Assembly: GCA_028583415.1 (NCBI GenBank)
Contig: CM053267.1
Coordinates: 50,916,914-50,980,913, forward strand
Source of the DNA: Protea cynaroides
Taxonomy: Eukaryota; Streptophyta; Magnoliopsida; Proteales; Proteaceae
Length of the DNA stretch: 64,000 nt
Direction of reading: 5' to 3'
Shown here piece by piece: positions 53,844 through 64,000 of the stretch (positions within the stretch are counted from its first letter, which is position 1; each line of letters starts with the position of its first letter). The notes beneath the pieces were generated by a model. That model was not told the origin of the DNA. It did no database searches and saw nothing but the letters and a program-made list of their open reading frames with translations. Both the position numbers and the translations under genes were made by a program.

Positions 53844-56164
53844 CCCTTAAGTTTAACCATGTGGTATGGTTTAGATTCAGTGTGTAATGAGAAAAACTAA
53901 AACCAAACCATTTATTAAATGGTTTCAAAATGTTTTCTAATACTTATTATTAATTGGTTTTGATTTTTCAGGTTTTAAAGAGCTTCGTTGCCGGGAGGGA
54001 GAGGAAAAAAGTTAGGAACAAAGTACAGAGAAAGCCAAAGAAATCATTAAAATAATTTTAATCATACGTGAAAGTGGACTTATAATTTATAAATATACTA
54101 TTTGGAAAATATTAAAATATAATTTATTTCTACAAATATAGATATTTAAAACTAAGGATTAAAAGGAAAGGTTTTATGGGTTTACAGTTCCAATAGTCAG
54201 TTTAAACGGTTTCTCTTGAAACCAGAATTGAACTGTATAACTATACGGTTTCATTTCTGAAACCAGAATCAAACCATTGAATAATCAGTTTTACGGTTTC
54301 AGTTTAAATGATTTGATTCGATTTCAGTACATGGATCAGTTTCATTTTTGACACCTTAAATTTCATTATTACTTCCCAAACAAAAAAAATAAAACTGTAG
54401 AAATGTTAAATTGGACAATAGGGTTTCCTCTTTCCATTTTTTTTCTTCCGAGAGCAGAATTTCCAAAGTGCATTGAAGAGGTCTTGAAAAAGACTTTTAT
54501 TCTACCACCATGGTATGATTTCTCCTTTCAAGTTTTCTTTGGAGAGCAAAATTTATAGAGGGCATTGAAGAGGCCCTTGAGATAGCCTTTTGATCTACCA
54601 CATGGTAGGTCAAATGCCATATTTTGGGCATTGATCATATGACTCATATTGAAAGTCGATGGATTTGTTCCAGATCAGTGCATGAATCCAATGGCATATT
54701 GACACGTGGTTGATATTTGATAAAAAGAAGTATTAATAAAGGAAAAGTATTGAGTATTAGATCAGGATCAGCCATTCTGGTTGGTCAAAACTGATTTCTA
54801 TAACCGTTATCATTTGGAACTGAAATCTTGTAAATGACTACTCTCATTTAGGGGTGTCAATCAATCGGTTGGATTTGATTTTAATTTAGTCCTATACTGG
54901 CAAGCACAAAACCAAATCGTTAAGAAAACGATCAAGGTTTCAGTTTCGGTCCGATTTGATTTCATTTTTTGTAACGGCTTACCCATCAATGATCCATGTC
55001 ACTAAAAATGGTTGGAAACAGACTCTGTTTTCATGATGCCATGAGTTTTAGGCATTGTTTCAACTTAAAAAGTTTTTACCGATCTCAGTTAGGTTTCATT
55101 GAAATTTGAATTGCTTGAGGCTTGCCCTTAAGTGGCACTTAAGAGTTTCAAATTAGTCTATGGTTTTAAAATTTGGATCCGAATCGGATAAAAATTTCAA
55201 GTCGATTTGAAATTAATTGGGGCCCATTTTAATTAAATCCAACTCAATGCATATTTATTGAATTGTGTTCTTAAAAATGTATTCTTAGAATGGAGAATGC
55301 ATTCCTAACGTGGAAGGAAAACAGACTAGAAAACGAAGTATTTGCTTATGGGGTTAGGGCACGGAATGGATAAAGGGTTAAAGAATGAATTCCAGAACCA
55401 GCAGCATTCTCTAAGGCATTCCAAGGTCTAATAACAAAAGTGTATACCAAACACTGTTTTGTCATCTCAAAATGTATTTTTGACCTAGAATGCATTCTAA
55501 TAAAGCATACCAAACACAGTCTCAACGAGTTAAGCCAAGTTGGAGTAAGTCTGAAGAGACAAACATGGCTTGATCATGGATAGCTTCCACTGATTACAAC
55601 GTCAACAACAACAAAATCTTATCCCAACTATAAATGAGAGGGCGAACGAGGGGTTTTTGGTGCATACAATTATTTTTGTTGGAACATTGGTACAATAATG
55701 AATTAATTGGTCTTTTACATTTTCATATGAACCCAATTTTTGGTTTGAGTCATATGGTGTTCATTGGCTCTATTTCGCCATTTTTGTGATACTAATTTAG
55801 TCCGTATAATCTGAGATAAATTACATTAGTAATGACCCTTTAACCAGTTTTTTCATTTATTTATTCCAAAATTCTTTAATTTCATATGCCTTGATTCGTA
55901 AGGCTACAAAGATTCTTACCGTCCAATCAACTCTATTTGATCAACGTTTGTTTACGATGTATTAGTATACTATCCGGACAATTACTTGAGCTGTAAATCG
56001 ACCAAATAAAAATTCTAAAACCCCATTGATATGAAATGTTCAAGTCTTATGAAAGACAATGTAAAAGATTCTGTATTATGGTAGAAGAAGTTTATATCCA
56101 TATGCATAACACCACAAACACAGAAGCAAAGGTCGAAGCTGAAGGGGAAAAAAAAAAAAAAAGT

Positions 56165-57979
56165 TCAAAGCTGAGAGTAGAGATTAATCATGGTTGGACG
56201 CGGCACATATAGGGCCTCCAATGGCTTAGCCTTGGGCATACTGAGCCCATGATCAACTTCACTCAAGTCCACCTTCTCAGGTCCAATCCTTACCCAGTCG
56301 AAGCACTGAATTAGTGCTCCCAATGCCAACGACACCATCCTAATGCCCATGCCGGCGCCGGGACAACCCCTTCTCCCCAACCCAAATGGGATAAATTTGT
56401 ACACTTCTCTTTCTCCTTCAATACCTTGGAACCTCTCTGGCTTAAAGCTTGTCGGCTCTAACCACAACTTAGGATCCCTATGAACGGCCCAAGCATTCAC
56501 CAAAACTACGGTTCCACGAGGAACATCATAACCCTCTATACTGCACTCTTCAGATGACATATGAGGCACCAGAAGTGGTGCCACAGGAAACAATCTAAGT
56601 GTCTCATTGACGATACCACGGAGGTAGGGAAGCTTGGCAAGATCTGACTCCTCTATCAGACGCCCTTGCCCAACATTGTTGTCAATTTCTTCCCTTGCCT
56701 TTTGTAGTTCCTCTGGATGATTTAGGAGTAGTGACATTGCCCATTCCATGGTTTGCAATGAGGTTTCTATTCCTGCTGTGAACGCCACCTAATCATAGAT
56801 TGTAATAACAATGTGACGATGCAACAGAGTAAAGACTAAAGTTAACTGTTATGTGTTTGAAGGCTCCAATCTAATATGAGTCCAAAGATTGGCAGTCCAG
56901 TATGAGATAGGTTAAAGAGCAGCTACCTGTTGACACAGGCCGAGCTTTGAGCTATCTCTGGCTCTGTGGATGATGTCTTTTGCTTTTTTGTGCTTCTAAA
57001 TCTATATTATTCTGGGAAAACGAAATAAAACGAAACAAGGATGTGGTTGTGGAAGTCCAGAGAGGAGGGTAATGCTTACCAATATGAGGCCTTTGATGAT
57101 ATCGTCGGAGTAATATTCAGGTTCTGCTTGTTGAAGGGACAAGGCAGCATCGACAAGTGTCTTCTTACTATCCCCTTGAATCACCTTGGTAGAGTCACTC
57201 ATCCTCCTCCGACGTTGATCGATCAAACCCTGAAAGAATGCATCTCTTTTTTTATTAAACCTCACCATCTTCTTCTCTTCGCTCTGGAAGCCAACCCACC
57301 TCAAAATTGGCAAGTAATCAAGGATGCTCATGTTCATGCTCGGATTAGAGTAACGCTCCTTCATAATGTTGAGAAATTGCTCCCGCAGCTCCACATCAAC
57401 CTCCTCATCTCCAAAAAGTCGCTTTCCCGCAACCATCCCCATCACTATATTCAGTGTTAGTTGAAAAAATATGGATTTCAATTCCACCTTCTGCAATTCT
57501 CCATCTGAACCTCGATACAACTGACGGACCAGATGGCTGACCTCTCTGTTTCGGATATCGGAGGATGTCTGGAGACTGTTTGAGGAGAACATTTGGATGA
57601 CTAAAAATCGACGGAGGTTGCGCCAGTGTTGGCCATAGGAAGACCATCCAATAGTGGTACAGTTGTAGCCCAGATGTTCACCGACCACGGAGTAGGGCCG
57701 GTTTGAAAGGATGATGTCGTTCTTGGTGAAGCATTCTTCGATGGCTGATGGAGAGGAAACAACAAGGACAGAGCGGGATCCAAGTTGAAGCCTGAAGATT
57801 GGGCCATAGTGGCTAGCAAGAGCTTCTAGCTTTCGGTGAAGTGATTTCTTGAGGAGGTGGAGATGGCCTAGTATCGGAAGAGCAATTGGTGCCGGCGGCA
57901 AGTGTTGCTTTTGTTGGAGTACAAGTTTTGAAACGAGGAAGACGGATAAACAGAAAATTAGGCAGCATAAGACCTCCAT
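56165..57979 (-). CDS. CYP81-family cytochrome P450, copy 2, intact
   Basis: Minus strand, exon 1 57979-57080 (300 codons), intron 57079-56789 (GTAAGC...TTAG, phase 0, 291 bp), exon 2 56788-56165; 507 aa. Residues 1-21 form the ER membrane anchor, 27-40 the proline-rich hinge (LPPAPIALPILGHL), WRNLRR the C-helix, AGIETS (305-310) the I-helix oxygen-binding motif with Glu in place of the usual Asp, ETLR (362-365) the K-helix, PERF (417-420), and FGLGRRGCPG with heme Cys at 442. The single phase-0 intron just before the I-helix and the wording fit CYP81, whose members hydroxylate isoflavonoids, indole glucosinolates or lignans, or detoxify herbicides; the subfamily and substrate cannot be assigned. 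The start at 57979 is chosen because the anchor begins there, although the frame opens further upstream (58126). Confidence 0.93.
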
Positions 57980-58019
57980 TGATTTACTCTTAAGAATCAA
58001 ATTCTGAAAGAAAGAGTGG

Positions 58020-58290
58020 GGAACGACAAATCTCTCAGAATTAGAGAAGAAAACCCCAGTGGTAAGTGTTGTTCTTATCCTTTCATTTTGTTGTTTTGCA
58101 TGGAACGACAAATGTCCCAGAATCAAAGAAGAAAACCCAGCCGGTAAGTGTTGATCTTATCCTCTCATTTGGCTGTTTTGCATGGGAACGACGAATGTTT
58201 CAGAGTCAGAGAAAGAAATCCCAACGGTAAAGTGTTGCTTTTATCCTCTCATTTGGCTGTTTTGCATGGGAACGAAGAATTTCCACGTGG
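58020..58290. repeat. About 80-bp minisatellite upstream of CYP81 copy 2
   Basis: Same array as at 52384-52675, units near 58084, 58166 and 58249, with a few base changes and one added segment ('aagtgttgttcttatcc'). Confidence 0.75.
58284..58289. promoter_or_regulatory. G-box CACGTG upstream of CYP81 copy 2
   Basis: Conserved with the site at 52664 in identical context (CCACGTGG), about 305 bp upstream of the ATG. Confidence 0.5.
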
Positions 58291-58307
58291 GGTGTTAAAT
58301 GGTGTAA

Positions 58308-59483
58308 TAAAATATCTGCCATACTCCCTATAGTTTATCAATCTTATCTATCCACCATTGTTTGTTATAATATCCATAATACCCCCTTCTTTTAAAAAAT
58401 CGTATTCATCAGACCCCTCCTTTAAGATATGTCTTTTAATGGATGATATGACACTATTTTAATTTAATTAATCACAGAACTAACCTAAAATTTTGAATAT
58501 TTCTTTACTTTCATTGTAAAAAATGTAAAAAAAAAAAACATAACCCAACCAATGTGTGCCTAGATCTGAAAAAAAAAAATCCCTCATTAAAAAAAAAAAA
58601 AAAAAGCAACAAGATTATCTCAATAACTAGATGAAAACACGAAGGTAAACCCTAGGGTATCTTTGTCTGATAAGAATACCTGGGGGTCAGGGGAATTTCA
58701 TACTAGGACGACGGCAAAAGAGGCATGAATATGACGGAGGAATTCTGAGTGGTCCATGGAGGTTTATAGCTGGTGGTTCATCAGAATATCCCAGGTTTCA
58801 CGAAACTAACATTGATCAGCAGCTAGCATGGATGCTATCATTATGGTTGGTTCTAATGATATCGGTAGGAGTTTGGGAAAGCAGCAAATCTGAAGAGATT
58901 ACAGAGAACTAAGAGGAAATCAGATTTTTTTCTTTTTTTTTTTTTTTTTTTTTTTTTGGTAAAAAGCTTCGAAAACTTTAAGAAAAGACAAGACTTGGAA
59001 ATCATCTTCGGCGTAATCCTAGATCTGGAAAAAATAAAAACCATCATTTTGTTTAACGTTTCCACTACTTGAATTATTCATTTCCTTGGATTTGTCTCAC
59101 ATAAATGAAGAGAACCTTTCTCGGAATTTGATTTCAGTACATCTCTTTTTTATTTCTTCGTCGACGGTTCTACAGCAGGTTTCTAGATTACATTGTTTAC
59201 TTTTTTAGTTATCCGTTGATTTGCTGAAGCATGCCACCATGGAACATATGATGAGATTTAGAATCTTTGACAAGTCTGGATTAACATACCTCTTTTGATT
59301 CTTAAAAATAAAAAGAAAATTAAAAAAAATATAAAAATGAAATTGAAAAGTATTGAGGGTAAAAAAATCTTTTTAGCATCTAAACAAGGTTTGGGTGTCT
59401 TCAGGGGGTGTTAGGGATATTATCGCAAACAATAACGGGTGGGTGAGATTAAGATAAACTATAGGAGGTGTGACAGATATTTC
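58308..59483. mobile_element. TIR element upstream of CYP81 copy 2
   Basis: Duplicate of 52688-53843; ends AAATATCTGCCATACTCC and the reverse complement of GGTGTGACAGATATTTCC. Some TIR positions have diverged independently of the other copy. Confidence 0.7.
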
Positions 59484-60028
59484 CCCTTAAGTTTAACCAT
59501 GTGGTTTGGTTTAGATTCAGTGTGTAATGAGTAAAACTAAAACCAAACCATTTATTAAACGGTTTCAAAATGTTTACTAATACTTATTATTAATTGGTTT
59601 TGATTTTTCAAGTTTAAAGGGCTTCATTGCCGGGAGGGAGAGAAAAAAAGTTAGGAACAAACTACAGAGAAAGCCAAAGAAATCATTAAATAATTTTAAT
59701 CATACGTGAAAGTGGACTTATGATTTATAAATATACTATTTAGAAAATATTAGCATATAATTTATTTATACAAATATAGATATTTAACACTAAGGATTAA
59801 AAAGAAAGGTTTTATGGGTTTACGGTTCCAATAGTCAATTTAAACGGTTTCTCGTGAAACCAGAATTGAACCGTATAACTATACGATTTCATTTTTGAAA
59901 CCAGAATCAAACCATTGAATAATCAGTTTTACGGTTTCAGTTTAAATGATTCGATTCGATTTCAGTACATGGATCAGTTTCATTTTTGACACCTTAAATT
60001 TCATTATTACTTCCCAAACAAAAAAAAT

Positions 60029-60523
60029 ATCCAAAATACTTTTTCCACTATTGCAGCCTTTAAGTGCTAAAAAACCATGGATGATGAAATTCTCTGTTCA
60101 CCATGGGTGAAGAAAAACTTTGTTTATAAAATAATGTAATTATGTTAACCCCCCCCCCCAAAAAAAAAATTTCTTACATAGGCCACATTAGCTTCTAAAA
60201 TGTCTGGAAAAGAATTGTCAGAAATAAATAGAGTAGAACATTTTTGAACCCCACATTATTTTACAGATTTGGGAGAGAGAGAGAGATCCTTGACGAAAAC
60301 ATCACTTCCACTAATTTATTTTTGTTCTTACTTTTTTTTGGGAAAATAATACATCACAAACCAAGCAATTTTCGTCAACATCAGCTATATACAGGCTGCT
60401 TGAACATTTCTGGGACAAACATTTCTTCAGGAAACTGTTTAATGCAATAACAAGGCACACATGTCACATCGTCCAAGCATCCAGGCACAAGGAACCAGGC
60501 TAGACAAAAACCAACCTCAACTC
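60029..60523. other. Spacer between the CYP81 duplication and membralin
   Basis: AT-rich with a C10/A9 junction (about 60150-60168). The minus-strand membralin 3' UTR probably lies in about 60300-60523. Nothing else recognised. Confidence 0.5.
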
Positions 60524-61981
60524 CTATGATCTCCTCCATCTAGCACTCTGGGCTGTTTGGTTTTCCTGCCGTGGAGATTCTGGAAATTCCTGGCCCTGAT
60601 CTCTCACGTCTCTGAACATGGAAAAAAAGGAATTTAGACCTTCAGAAGATGCCCCACCTAAGATCCATAGCAGCATTGAACTTAATGAATTAAGTGAACC
60701 AGGGTTGGAGCTTGCTTCTGCTTGTTGAGGATCTGGTGATTCAGGAAATTGTAGGGGACTGCCCAAATTATCTGGGCTGTTAATTTCAGTTGGCTCTTCA
60801 GTTGTATCATTTGGCGACCTAGCTTGATCCAGCTCAGGTCTATGTGCAGGTAAAGAACCAGTATCCCCATTAATTGCACCTGTGTTCCTTGTGTTTAATC
60901 TTGTGATATGCAATGTTGAGGCTAGGATGGTAGAGGAGGTGATATGGAAATCTGGAGGCTGCTGAAGCTGAGATCGGCGGTTCTGCAAAAACCTTTGTAG
61001 AGCTGGGACCTGAGATGCATGGAGGTAAACACTCAGACTTGACGAAAACATAGATGAATTTGACTTCAAAACCAAGTATGAAAACATTTGGAATCACATA
61101 ATATTTTGCAGAGAAATTATCAAACGTAAATTTGGAAGAAATAGCCCTGATGCTCTTAAAATTTGATTTCTGAAAAGACTTTTGGATTACAACATTGTTA
61201 CCTCAAAGCGGTTCCAAAAGTATAGTATGAGGTGTTGCATGAATGCCGCAGTTGTAGAGAAAGCTAAATATGAAAAACCTGGAAAAGGAAAATGATTGCA
61301 GAAAGACGGGAAATGAATTCCATAAAACATAGCTAGTAGCAGCTAGAATTAGAAAACTAATTTGTAACAATGGGAGTACCATAAGCATATGAAAAGAAAT
61401 AGATGTGGAACACCAGAAAATAGAGCAAGAAGAAGCGAGGGAAGTACTTCATTGATATAGGTGTGCGGACGCTGCATTTCAGTGAAAATCACATCCATAC
61501 AAGACAAGCATTAATATAAGAATTTTATACATACACATGGGGAAGGGGGGATGGGGGAGAGACATAGGGAGAAAGAGAGAGAGAACCTGATCAGGGTAAA
61601 CAGTTCACACAGCCATACAAGAATTAAGACCATGAAAGCAAGCAGCTGATCGTCATAAAACTCAAACAGAAAAAACAGTATGCCAATCATTATCTGCAGA
61701 TATATTGCAAAATATAAAATTAGTCAAAATTCAACAAGCTTATTTGGAACATTGGCAAATGTTAGTGGCCAAATTATCAAAAAGACTATAAAAAATAATC
61801 TATCAGAAAAAGAGAAAACAAAAATAAAAAGATTTTGTGCCCTCTACTGTGGAACAGTGGAGGATCAAGGATCAACAAATAAGAGAGATACTTACTGGTA
61901 CAAAGACTAGTGACTCAATAACATGCACGAAGATCAACTGAAAAGTTGGAAGCTGATGTCGAGCATGGTGTTGAAGCTGCA
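60524..61981 (-). CDS. Membralin-like (TMEM259 family) protein, 3' exons only
   Basis: Minus-strand exons: 61981-61896, 61693-61587, 61471-61380, 61278-61202 and 61009-60524 (stop at 60524). Phases agree at every junction and together give 281 residues plus a leading partial codon. Text: QLQHHARHQLPTFQLIFVHV, VFVP, IMIGILFFLFEFYDDQLLAF, VLILVWLCELFTLIS, ISMKYFPRFFLLYFLVFHIY, FMQHLILYFWNRFE, VPALQRFLQNRRSQLQQ and FHITSSTILASTLHITRLNT, the diagnostic C-terminal half of plant membralin, with four or so membrane helices. Membralin is a multi-pass ER membrane protein linked in animals to ER-associated degradation; its plant role is less clear. The long Ser/Pro/Glu-rich tail (about 110 residues) is probably cytosolic and disordered. 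The donor of the second exon is AG|GTTCTC, weaker than usual. The N-terminal exons are missing and should lie beyond the right edge. Confidence 0.88.
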
Positions 61982-63923
61982 CTGCAAAAATTTACAGAAA
62001 AGAAGTACAAGTCATATCTGAAGACATGGAATACCAACTTGTAGCCACTAAGTCTCTAGAGCGGATCGATTAAAGAGGATGTAAAATAATGGTCCTACTT
62101 TTTCTGGTAATGTCAGGCCACATACCTATACAAACTGCACAATTAGGGTTGGCAACATGTGGCCTGGCTTCTGATTGGGCAGGAATTGAGCCTAAGTTCT
62201 GGCCTGGACCAAGCCCAGTGAAGTTCCAGTGAAATGGGTCTCTTTGCATTTAAGATACTAACCCGAAAATAACTCGTGTAACCATTTCATTAGGATTTTT
62301 TGGACTTTGTTCTATCATTTTATCTTATTTCATGTCATTTTGAACATGATCCATCCCTTAAACATGTCATGCTCAGGTTCGGATGAATTTTCAGTGTATC
62401 CACATGACCCATTTAAATTTTGGGCAATGCGAGGGTAGTCATTTTATGTTATACTCGTGTCCCAGCAAATGCAACCCCCGGTTTGAAAACCCTGCTTTTT
62501 GTTGCTATGGGCCCACCCCGAATGATATAAGCTCAAATAGTCAGCCCCATAATGCAATTACATAAATTCAGAAACTATTCAGCCCCATAAGAGTCATGCA
62601 TGCCAGTGAAAGGGCCAAACCGTAAATAGAATTTGAAAAGAAAGGCATTTCTGGTATTAAAGTGAACTGAGGACGAAATAGAATTGAAGTTCAGAATTGA
62701 GAGGTTTCAGGTAAATAAGGAATCTGGCCTTCAGTTGTAAATTAGACAAGAGATTGCCTTCAACCTCTCAACAAGGCGGAAGAGCACCTGATTGGAATGG
62801 GAGATCTCTCTTACATTACCTACAATGGACCAGTCCCAGTGATCAAGTATCATTTAAAATAAAATAATCAAGTATTATTTTGAAACCAACCTAGCTGAGG
62901 GTTTAGAATTGGTAGGGAGACTTGTATGAAATAGAAACCTGATTTTTGGCATGGTCCTGGGGAGGCGATTCCAATCCTCGAGTCTGAAAGTGAAAGGGCC
63001 TGGGATGAAAGAGATCAACCCATGTCTTGTAGACTGCGGTTACTGCCAGAACAGAACAGGAAAGAAGAACACGAAAAATAGGAAGTAAAGGAAGAGAAAT
63101 GAATGAACAGAAGGAGAAGAATAAATGGGAGAAGGGAGGCAACGAGGAACTTACCTGAGAGGGAGGAGGAACCGAACCAGGGAGAATGAGAGAGGGAAGA
63201 AGGAAAAGCCACATGGCCACCAATTGATCCACAACAACAGTAAAAACAAACTGGTATTCCATTTGACTCTACTCTTCTCCATACCGATAGGAGGTTTACA
63301 TATTAATGGAGAAAAAAAGAAGACTCCTAATCCAAAGCTAGAACAGAAATAGAAAGCAATGCAAACTAGGAAACTACTAAACAGAGCTCCTACGTATCTA
63401 ACCCAAAATAGAACAGATTAAAATAAAACAAAATAAAATATTACAAGATTAACCACTACCAACCCCTATTAGACCAAAATTCTCCCGGTTTGGATCTGGT
63501 TCATCTCGATCTGGATTTCTAGATCAGTCATGCCGGTCCAGCTACACAGATGCAACCGCATCACCTAGCATGACCCCATACCATGATTCATTACGGCCAA
63601 CTGACAACCCAAAAATTGCACTATCAAGAACCCTAAAATCAAACTCTCTATCAACATTACAAGCTAATCCAGAGAGTGATAGATATCCACAATGCCATAT
63701 AATTGGGCCTACTTAATCTTGCAATTTACAGTTGTCTTTCTAGGAAATTGCTTAAGATAAGCATTAACGAATGACCACAGACACAATAGGGTGCTCAAAC
63801 AGCAGGCCACATTAAGTTATGTTTTATTAATAATATAAATGCAAAGATACCAGATAATGTTACATCAACAACATTAGAAATTCAAACATGACTAAGCTGC
63901 TAGCCTGCTACCAATCCCCCCAA
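61982..63923. other. Probable membralin intron, no recognised exon
   Basis: Upstream exons encoding the N-terminal half were searched for and not found here, so this is probably intron. A minus-strand frame at 63262-62903 contains a good donor (CTCTCAG|GTAAGT, about 63155) and an acceptor-like 'tctggcAG' (about 63044), but splicing them in that frame gives TAA, and I recognise no protein. A short GA-rich stretch lies at 61559-61586. Confidence 0.45.
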
Positions 63924-63969
63924 AAAAAAAAAAAAAAAAAAAGAAAGAAAGAAAGAAAGAAAGAAAGAC
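63924..63969. repeat. Poly-A followed by (GAAA)n microsatellite
   Basis: About 20 A then at least seven GAAA units; may be the tail of a retroposed element read on the plus strand. Confidence 0.85.
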
Positions 63970-64000
63970 ATCCACTTTACTTGCATTCTTTTCCCTTTTG

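Larger units (their letters stand above)
48774..54386. repeat. Tandem segmental duplication, unit 1 (CYP81 copy 1)
   Basis: From 'aaataaaactgtagaaatg' (48774) the sequence is repeated from 54387 at a nearly constant offset of 5613-5614 bp, including genes, introns, flanks and transposon insertions. The junction falls in an A-run ('cccaaacaaaaaaaataaaa'), so short homology may have mediated it. Within the unit, a block of about 75 bp with 'gagagcagaatttcc' (48838) is imperfectly repeated (48929). Differences between units are scattered single bases and small indels. Confidence 0.92.
54387..60028. repeat. Tandem segmental duplication, unit 2 (CYP81 copy 2)
   Basis: Parallel to unit 1 from 54387 to about 60028 ('cccaaacaaaaaaaatat'), about 5.64 kb. 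Slightly longer than unit 1 through small indels, for example a longer T-run at 58928 and an extra A-run at 58589. High identity points to a recent event. Confidence 0.92.

Noticed and set aside
62903..63262. 119-codon minus-strand frame as upstream exon of membralin
   Set aside because: It has splice-like sites but the phases do not fit the membralin exon at 61981, joining its own sites gives a stop codon, and the text is not membralin-like.
1..64000. CRISPR arrays, bacterial operons, phage or integron structures
   Set aside because: Nothing of this kind; intron-containing plant genes and plant transposable elements throughout.
1..64000. tRNA, rRNA or snoRNA genes
   Set aside because: No convincing cloverleaf, rRNA block or C/D box pair was recognised by eye; the tRNA-like TGGTATCA motifs are primer-site motifs of retroelements. 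A tRNA scan would be needed to exclude them fully.

Overview
The window is plant nuclear DNA, almost certainly from a woody eudicot or early-diverging angiosperm. The evidence is GT-AG introns of up to about 9.8 kb, plant gene families (CYP81, type I MADS, thaumatin-like, acetolactate synthase, LRR receptor kinase), plant LTR retrotransposon pieces and many MITE-like elements. I cannot name the species. It is gene-poor: two genes look intact (the elongator subunit ELP6 and a type I MADS gene), there is one intact and one frameshifted CYP81 P450, and the 3' half of a membralin gene runs off the right end.

Layout. 0-16 kb is accessory DNA: a giant imperfect inverted repeat (about 70-3615) with nested insertions, at least six copies of a hairpin-forming MITE family (shared end GGATCCAAATCGTCTCC; several with visible 9-bp target duplications), a long-TIR element (13035-14873), and remnants of a thaumatin-like gene (6.4-6.9 kb) and an acetolactate synthase gene (10.1-10.5 kb). 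17.1-35.2 kb is one minus-strand gene, ELP6: five small exons (786 coding nt, 261 aa) scattered over 18.1 kb, with introns filled by TRIM-like repeats, a tandem 1.3-kb duplication, a solo-LTR-like block and a deleted Ty3/gypsy element that keeps a chromodomain. 35.2-37.9 kb holds CCA-rich tandem repeats and another LTR-like block. 37.9-41.9 kb holds the MADS gene, perhaps with an upstream non-coding exon; the intervening DNA contains a copy of an LTR-type repeat from which most T residues have been lost relative to its partner at 47-48.5 kb. 44.5-45.0 kb is an LRR-kinase pseudogene. 48.77-60.03 kb is a recent tandem duplication of about 5.6 kb, each unit with one minus-strand CYP81 gene; copy 1 has a one-base homopolymer insertion that destroys its frame. 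60.5-62.0 kb holds the last five visible exons of membralin.

The genes do not form a pathway. ELP6 is a housekeeping tRNA-modification factor, the CYP81 pair is specialised metabolism or detoxification, the MADS gene belongs to a family usually active in female gametophyte or endosperm, and membralin is an ER membrane protein. Standouts are the hairpin MITE family whose arms stay matched while copies diverge, the T-depleted repeat copy, and the tandem CYP81 units with their upstream minisatellite and G-box. Everything comes from reading the sequence by eye; family names rest on recognised motifs, not on searches.
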